In this document: piece by piece, positions 59,320 to 64,000 of the stretch
How positions within the stretch are numbered: the stretch's first letter is position 1
Layout: each line of letters starts with the position of its first letter
Source of the DNA: Bradyrhizobium sp. MOS002
Lineage (GTDB): Bacteria > Pseudomonadota > Alphaproteobacteria > Rhizobiales > Xanthobacteraceae
NCBI RefSeq assembly: GCF_003020115.1
Contig: NZ_PYFX01000003.1
Span: 496,001-560,000 of the forward strand
Reading direction: 5' to 3'
Length of the DNA: 64,000 nt
The notes under the pieces: model-generated
What the model was told of the DNA's origin: nothing
Databases searched by the model: none
What the model saw: the letters and a program-made list of their open reading frames with translations, nothing else
Position numbers and translations under genes: made by a program

Positions 59320-60870
59320 CTACTCAGCGGCGCCCTTGATGTCCGCCGCGGGCGAAGCATAGGCCGCCTCCAGCGCGGCAAACTCCTCCGGCAGCATGTC
59401 GCACATCACCTGTACGTGCGGAATGATGTTGGCGCCGACAATGAAGCCGAAATCGAGCTGGTCGCGATAGCTCTGCACGGTGATGTTGAGCGCCTGTCCG
59501 TGCGTCGAGATCGACACCGGGAAGATGTGCAACAGCTCCGCGCCCGCGGCGTAAAGCGTCTGCCGCGGCCCCGGTACGTTGGACACCGTGATGTTCGCAG
59601 CCGGCGGCAACACGTCCGACAAATCGGAGCGGCTGTAGAGCAGCGCCATGATCTGCACGACGATCGGCGCGCCCAGCATCGAGATATTGGATATCTGCGG
59701 CATCAGTGCCCGCAGCGGATGCGACATCTCCTTGGACTTGGTCGATTGCGCGATAATGGCTTGCAGCCGCTCCTTGGGATCGTCGATGTTGGTCGCGATC
59801 GAGCAGATCATGCCGAACACCTGGTTGTTGGCCTCGGTGTTGCCCTCTTCGCGTAGCGAGATCGGTACCGCGGCCGTCAACGATTTTGCCGGCAGCGTGG
59901 CATATTGCTGGAGGTAGCGCCGGACCACACCGGAGGCGAGCGCCAGCACGACGTCGTTGAGCTTGCCGCCAGCCTGCTTGGCCAGCGCCTTGGATCGCGA
60001 CAGCGAGATCGAGACGCCGGCGAAGCTGCGCTCGGACGAGATCGACTTGTTGAGCATGGTCGGCGGGGACACCATGCTGGCGAGGCTCTCGCGCGATTTT
60101 GGATCGGATATCTTGCCGAGCACGTCCGAGACGCTCTTGACCATGGTCGGGATGTTGCCGGCAAAGCGCACCGCACTCTCGATCTGGTACATCGCATTGT
60201 CGAACAGGATCGAACCAATGTCGCTCTTGCCGGTGCGCGGCAGTTGCAGGTTCTTCGCGGCCGCCGATGCATCGAGCGGCTGGGTGAAGAGCTGCTGGTA
60301 GGAATCGACCAGGTTCGCTGCGATGTCGCGCGGCTCCTGCCCGGGCTTCGCTCCCGCGGTCGGCGGATCGACCTTCCGCGGGATCGGCGAGATATCGTAG
60401 ATCATGTTGGTCAGCGCCGCACCGGCGCCGCCGTCGATGGCGGCATGATGCATCTTCGAATAGAGTCCGACCTCGTTGTCCTTCATGCCCTCGAACACGT
60501 AAAACTCCCAGAGCGGGCGGGCGCGGTTCAAGAGCTTGGCGTGCATCCAGCCGACGATGCGTTCGAGCGTGGCGCGGTCGCGCGGCTGCGGCAGGCTGGC
60601 GCGGAAGATGTGACGGTCGATGTCGAACTGATCGTCCTCGACCCAGGAGGGATGATCGATGTCGAGCGGCGCCTTCTCCAGCCGTGCTTTGAGGATCGGC
60701 GCGATGTGCAGGCGCGAGACGATCATCGCCTTGAAATCTTCGAAGAAGTCGCCCTTGTAGTCGTCCGGCAGGCGAAAGATCGCCATGCTTCCGACATGCA
60801 TCGGCATTTCCGGCGTTTCCAGATAGAGAAACGACGCGTCCAGCGACGACAGCTTCTTACCGTCAGCCAT
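59320..60870 (-). CDS. Wax ester synthase / diacylglycerol acyltransferase (WS/DGAT)
   Basis: 516 residues from ATG 60870 with GGAGG upstream. Opens with LSSLDASFLYLETPEMPMHVGSM (family signature). The acyltransferase motif HHxxxDG is here KMHHAAIDGGAGAAL (about 135-150). The C-terminal half has NDVVLALASGVVRRYL and ITVSNVPGPRQTLYAAGAELL (about 455). Makes wax esters or triacylglycerol from acyl-CoA. Upstream esterase and downstream epoxide hydrolase are in the same transcript. Confidence 0.94.
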   Translation of the reverse strand: MADGKKLSSLDASFLYLETPEMPMHVGSMAIFRLPDDYKGDFFEDFKAMIVSRLHIAPILKARLEKAPLDIDHPSWVEDDQFDIDRHIFRASLPQPRDRATLERIVGWMHAKLLNRARPLWEFYVFEGMKDNEVGLYSKMHHAAIDGGAGAALTNMIYDISPIPRKVDPPTAGAKPGQEPRDIAANLVDSYQQLFTQPLDASAAAKNLQLPRTGKSDIGSILFDNAMYQIESAVRFAGNIPTMVKSVSDVLGKISDPKSRESLASMVSPPTMLNKSISSERSFAGVSISLSRSKALAKQAGGKLNDVVLALASGVVRRYLQQYATLPAKSLTAAVPISLREEGNTEANNQVFGMICSIATNIDDPKERLQAIIAQSTKSKEMSHPLRALMPQISNISMLGAPIVVQIMALLYSRSDLSDVLPPAANITVSNVPGPRQTLYAAGAELLHIFPVSISTHGQALNITVQSYRDQLDFGFIVGANIIPHVQVMCDMLPEEFAALEAAYASPAADIKGAAE

Positions 60871-60916
60871 AGTTCCCTCCCGAGTATTTGACGGGCGCCT
60901 TTGGCGGCGCTTCTCG

Positions 60917-61717
60917 TCAGGCCGATACTGCCTGTTCCGGCGGGGCATATGCAACGGCAAACGGCCCTGCCCTGTCAAATGGCCAGAACTCCCCCTCCGG
61001 TTGCGCAAGGCGGTCCGCCACGGCCCACAGCGCTGCGGGATTCACCCCAAGTCCGATATGGCTCGCCAGGTGCACCTCGATGTTCTCGGCACGATCGGAG
61101 GGACGCAGCAGGCAGGTCCGCCAGTTCACGATGCCGTCGGCGCGCGAATAGATCGACGTCGCCGGCACCGGAAGATCGCCGGCGATCGCTGCGCGCAGCT
61201 CGGCGAAATCCTCCACTCGCTCGCCGGACATCATCTCGTAGAGCCGCGTCGCATTGGTCGCTCGTATGTCATTTGCAAAGGGGCTGCCGAGCGTGATGAC
61301 GTTGCGGACCATGTCGGGCGCCTGGAGCGCGAGATCGCGCGCATAGATGCCGCCGAGACTCCATCCGACCAGGCTGACCTTGCGTCCGCTCGCGGCGTGG
61401 ATTTCGGCGAGACGGGCGCGCAACGAATCCCGCATCCGTCCGAGCCCGCCGAAATTGCGGCCCATCCGCCAGGCATGTGCCTCATAGCCGAGCTCGCTGA
61501 GATAGCGCCGCATCGGCGCCATCGAGAGGTCGCTGGCGAGGAAGCCCGGCAGCGCCAGCACCGGATGGCCGTCGCCCTTGAGCGCCCGCATCAGGACCGG
61601 CGACAGCAGCAGGCTGGCGTTGAGTTCGAGCAACCCACGGGCTTCGGCGAGCAGCAAAGCAAGGCCCGGCGGACGAAGCCGGCCTGGGGTCTGCGGCCCG
61701 TCCGGACCGGGCGGCAT
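60917..61717 (-). CDS. Alpha/beta hydrolase (lipase-like), paralogue of the gene at 47468
   Basis: 266 residues. HPVLALPGFLASD (about 51-63), nucleophile elbow GWSLGGIYAR (about 118-127), ITLGSPFANDIRATNA and histidine in LASHIGLGVNPAAL (about 225). Clear paralogue of 47468-48238, with identical stretches at all key sites but a different N-terminus. The start ATG overlaps the DUF6489 stop as TAATG. As partner of WS/DGAT it may remodel or mobilise neutral lipid. Confidence 0.9.
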   Translation of the reverse strand: MPPGPDGPQTPGRLRPPGLALLLAEARGLLELNASLLLSPVLMRALKGDGHPVLALPGFLASDLSMAPMRRYLSELGYEAHAWRMGRNFGGLGRMRDSLRARLAEIHAASGRKVSLVGWSLGGIYARDLALQAPDMVRNVITLGSPFANDIRATNATRLYEMMSGERVEDFAELRAAIAGDLPVPATSIYSRADGIVNWRTCLLRPSDRAENIEVHLASHIGLGVNPAALWAVADRLAQPEGEFWPFDRAGPFAVAYAPPEQAVSA

Positions 61718-61974
61718 TATTTCTTCTTATCGCCGCTACGCGTGCCGCCGAGGCCGGCCATGGTGACGAACATGTCCTGAAACCGCTCGGCAAGCTTCGG
61801 ATCGAAGGTGAACCAGCTCTGGATCAGCGATTCCGGCGAGACCTTGTCGATATTGCTCAGAACCTGCTGCTGCAGCTTGTCCATCACCGCCGTCTGCATC
61901 GGTGCCAGATCGGGCAATCCGATGAACTGACGGGCTTCGAGGGGGGTGCAGTCGATTTCGATGTTAACTTTCAT
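61717..61974 (-). CDS. Small DUF6489 family protein
   Basis: 85 residues from ATG 61974 (GGAGGGG upstream). MKVNIEIDCTPLEARQFIGLPDLAPMQTAVMDKLQQQ, followed by FTFDPKLAERFQDMFVTMAGLGG and a lysine tail. No membrane segment or signal. Short conserved protein with unknown function, usually found next to lipid genes as here; the first gene of the operon leading into the esterase, with TAATG coupling. Confidence 0.8.
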   Translation of the reverse strand: MKVNIEIDCTPLEARQFIGLPDLAPMQTAVMDKLQQQVLSNIDKVSPESLIQSWFTFDPKLAERFQDMFVTMAGLGGTRSGDKKK

Positions 61975-62279
61975 GTCCCCTCCAGATGAGATTCGAGCGC
62001 CCGGCCGCAGTATCGCCGCGACACGGTGTGCAAGGCAAGCGACCTGAGGCCGGAGGCGGCGCTCCGGCTTCCGCGATCGGCGGATATGGTCAATCAAAAT
62101 CGCTCGCGTCCGCGCCCATCCACCCGTCAATGCCGGTCAGCATTGCTGCACAGCGGTGCAACTTGGCGCGTTCCTTGCTGGAATGGCGCTTGCACGGGTC
62201 GAGAACTCTGGGCAACATGGTTCGATCAGCCCCGCCGAACAATCAAAAATGACGGTGCGGGCGAGTGGAGAGGTCAAGA
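61975..62279. other. Divergent 305-bp intergenic region
   Basis: Between the leftward lipid operon and the rightward binding-protein gene. Apart from a sigma-54-like promoter (62163-62179) with an adjacent TGCAC-AGCG-GTGCA dyad (62147-62160), and the SD region GGAGAGG (62267-62273), I see no coding sequence. A leftward promoter for the lipid operon must lie here but I could not identify one. Confidence 0.6.
62163..62179 (+). promoter_or_regulatory. Candidate sigma-54 (RpoN) promoter
   Basis: TTGGCGCG (62163-62170), four bases, TTGCT (62175-62179): GG and GC doublets are exactly 10 bp apart, and there is one mismatch to the YTGGCACG-N4-TTGCW consensus. It would drive the binding-protein gene starting 100 bp downstream. 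A TGCAC-AGCG-GTGCA dyad (62147-62160) sits just upstream. Confidence 0.5.
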
Positions 62280-63878
62280 ATGTCAGTCGGACGAAGTCTG
62301 TTTGCGGCGACGCTCGCCGGTATGCTCGCGTTGGCGGTCTCGCCGGCGTCGAGCCAGACGCTGCGCTACGCCAACCAGGGTGAGCTCAAGTCGCTCGACC
62401 CGTACACGCTGAACGAGTCGACCACCAGTGCGCATCTCGGTCATGTCTATGAGGGCCTGGTTGCCCGCGGCAAGGACCTGAAGATCGTCCCGGCACTCGC
62501 CGAAAGCTGGGAGACGCCGGAGCCGACACGCTGGCGCTTTCACCTGCGCAAGGACGTCAAATTCCACAACGGCGACCCCTTCACCGCGGACGACGTGGTG
62601 TTCTCGGCCGAACGCGTGCGGGCGAAAGGTTCGAATTTCCAGAGCCGCGTTCCCGCCGATGCCAAGGTGGTCAAGATCGACGATTACACCGTCGATTTCA
62701 TCCTGACCTCGCCCAATCCCATTCTGACGGCGCTGTGGGCGACCTGGTACATCATGGACAAGAAATGGGCAGAGGCGAACGATGCGGTGGCACCGACGCC
62801 CGCCGCCGCGACGACCCCGAGCTACGCCTCGCTCCATGAGAACGGCACCGGCGCCTTCACGATCGACAGCCATCAGCCGGGCGTGAAGACCGTCTTCAAG
62901 GCCAATCCGAACTGGTGGCGCAAGCCGGAACATAATCTGAAGGAGATCATCTTCACGCCGATCGCCAACCCCGCCACGCGTGTTGCGGCGCTGTTGTCCG
63001 GCGAGGTCGACGTGATCGAGCCGGTTCCGGTCCAGGACATCGAGCGCGTGAAAGCGAGTCCGAACGCCACCGTGCTGACGGGACCTGAACTCCGCACCAT
63101 CTTTGTCGGCATGGATCAGGTGCGTGACGAGCTCTTGTACTCCAACGTCAAGGGCAAGAACCCATTCAAGGACGTTCGCGTCCGCGAAGCCGTCTACCGG
63201 GCAATCGACATCGACCTGATCAAGAATCGCGTCATGCGCGGACTGTCTACGCCGTCCGCATTGATGGTCGCACCAGAGATCTTCGCCTCGAAGGATTTCA
63301 CCCGGCCGAAGCTCGATCCCGACGCCGCCAAGAAGCTCCTGGCTGACGCCGGCTATCCCGAGGGTTTCGAAGTCACGATGGACTGCCCCAACGATCGCTA
63401 CGTCAATGACGCCGCGATATGTCAGGCGGTCGTCGGCATGCTCGCCCGCATCGGCCTCAAAGTGGAGCTGCTGGCGCAACCCAAGGCCCTGTATTTCGCC
63501 AAGGTGCTGAAGCCCGGCGGCTACAAGACTTCGCTGTTCATGCTGGGCTGGACCCCGGATACCCTCGACTCCCATAACGTGCTGCACGACATCATGGGCT
63601 GCCGGGACGATCCCAGGGATCCGAACCGCGGCGAAGCCAATCTCGCCGGCTATTGCAACAAGCAGTTCGACGAGCTCGCCGATAAGGTTCTCGTGGAACC
63701 CGATACGGGCAAGCGCGATCTCCTGATCAAGCAGGCCTTCGAGATCTCGATGAAGGACTGGGCCTACGTCCCCCTGCACCAGCAGGCGCTCGCCTGGGGC
63801 GTCTCGAAGAAGGTGAAGTTGACCCAGCGTGCGGACAACATGGTCATGCTCTACTGGGCGACCAAGCAGGACGAGTAG
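62280..63878 (+). CDS. ABC transporter substrate-binding protein, family 5 (peptide/opine type)
   Basis: Periplasmic protein, 532 residues from ATG 62280 (GGAGAGG seven bases upstream; a GTG five codons earlier is possible). Signal peptide SLFAATLAGMLALAVSPASS, then TLRYANQGELKSLDPYTLNE, WRFHLRKDVKFHNGDPFTADDVVFS (about 80-104, the SBP_bac_5 signature). Binds di/oligopeptides, nickel or other solutes. A permease gene appears to follow after a stem-loop. A pair of cysteines (GCRDD, AGYCN) may form a disulfide. Confidence 0.93.
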   Translation: MSVGRSLFAATLAGMLALAVSPASSQTLRYANQGELKSLDPYTLNESTTSAHLGHVYEGLVARGKDLKIVPALAESWETPEPTRWRFHLRKDVKFHNGDPFTADDVVFSAERVRAKGSNFQSRVPADAKVVKIDDYTVDFILTSPNPILTALWATWYIMDKKWAEANDAVAPTPAAATTPSYASLHENGTGAFTIDSHQPGVKTVFKANPNWWRKPEHNLKEIIFTPIANPATRVAALLSGEVDVIEPVPVQDIERVKASPNATVLTGPELRTIFVGMDQVRDELLYSNVKGKNPFKDVRVREAVYRAIDIDLIKNRVMRGLSTPSALMVAPEIFASKDFTRPKLDPDAAKKLLADAGYPEGFEVTMDCPNDRYVNDAAICQAVVGMLARIGLKVELLAQPKALYFAKVLKPGGYKTSLFMLGWTPDTLDSHNVLHDIMGCRDDPRDPNRGEANLAGYCNKQFDELADKVLVEPDTGKRDLLIKQAFEISMKDWAYVPLHQQALAWGVSKKVKLTQRADNMVMLYWATKQDE

Positions 63879-63894
63879 GCGTCGACAAGTTGTG

Positions 63895-63924
63895 AAGTCC
63901 CGGAAGCCCTCGCTTCCGGGACTT
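63895..63924 (+). terminator. Strong stem-loop after the binding-protein gene
   Basis: A 13-bp perfect stem (63895-63907 with 63912-63924), loop CCTC, followed by the T-containing GCTGTTT stretch rather than a pure T run. It may be a leaky terminator or an mRNA 3' protector that gives more binding protein than permease, as is usual in such operons. Confidence 0.6.
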
Positions 63925-63979
63925 GCTGTTTCGGGCTAACGCAATGATGCGTGCCACTGAAGATATGTGAAAGGAACAG

Positions 63980-64000
63980 ATGCTCGCTTTCACACTGCGC
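63980..64000 (+). CDS. Start of a probable ABC transporter permease (DppB-like), cut by window end
   Basis: ATG 63980 preceded by AAGGA; only MLAFTLR is visible. N-termini of DppB-type permeases commonly read M-x-x-F-x-x-R-R, and the location directly after a family 5 binding protein fits. The assignment rests on context and seven residues. Confidence 0.45.

Noticed and set aside
62156..62383. A short open frame across the sigma-54-like promoter and the start of the binding protein
   Set aside because: It runs out of frame into the binding-protein gene, has no Shine-Dalgarno sequence and no recognisable product.

Overview
The window is high-GC, densely coded DNA with no rRNA, tRNA, CRISPR array, insertion sequence or prophage that I could see. 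Gene content (Aap-type amino-acid permeases, several Liv-type importers, a phenylacetate epoxidase operon, phasin and PHA synthase, tetronate catabolism, a CYP102-type P450) and many long intergenic palindromes fit an alphaproteobacterium of the Bradyrhizobium / Rhodopseudomonas type. That placement is inference; no marker gene such as 16S is present.

Layout. 1-5.8 kb: an RND efflux permease cut by the left edge and two chemoreceptors. 5.9-9.7 kb: a tetronate/threonate pathway (otnK, otnI, ltnD, divergent otnC). 9.9-23.6 kb: a catabolic island with a DUF1445 hydro-lyase, a complete branched-chain-type ABC importer, a divergent LysR regulator, an M20 N-carbamoyl-type hydrolase, three different 2-hydroxyacid dehydrogenases, an SDR and an amidase. 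23.8-30.2 kb: two Aap-type permeases divergent from an RpiR regulator, a class III aminotransferase, a matching binding protein and an Asp/Glu-racemase-fold protein; no ATPase gene is present. 30.2-35.8 kb: a TetR regulator divergent from a tight run ferredoxin - P450 - MFS - molybdopterin oxidoreductase - hydrolase/OsmC fusion. 35.9-40.4 kb: a MocR regulator divergent from an EamA exporter, then a YeeE/YedE sulfur transporter and an MDR oxidoreductase. 40.5-47.3 kb: paaX-paaABCDE-paaI-paaK, all leftward. 47.5-53.7 kb: an esterase, DUF445, phasin, and a class III PHA synthase with a very small partner and a coupled acetyltransferase. 54.3-62.0 kb: a leftward six-gene lipid operon (DUF6489, esterase, WS/DGAT, epoxide hydrolase, CYP102, SpeE-like protein). 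62.2-64.0 kb: a family 5 peptide-type binding protein behind a candidate sigma-54 promoter, then the first codons of what is probably its permease.

The common theme is import and breakdown of unusual carbon and nitrogen compounds (tetronates, hydroxy- and carbamoyl-acids, amino acids, phenylacetate), with carbon and energy storage as PHA and neutral lipid. The most interesting items are the CYP102/epoxide hydrolase/WS-DGAT operon, the LysR-Liv-DUF1445-M20 island, the five-gene P450 run, and several operator-like dyads exactly at divergent promoters. Eleven palindromic elements of at least five sequence families fill intergenic gaps, two of them inside the paa operon.

Many start codons were moved inward from the longest frame on the basis of Shine-Dalgarno spacing and family N-termini; alternatives are stated per gene. 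All family assignments rest on reading motifs, not on database searches.
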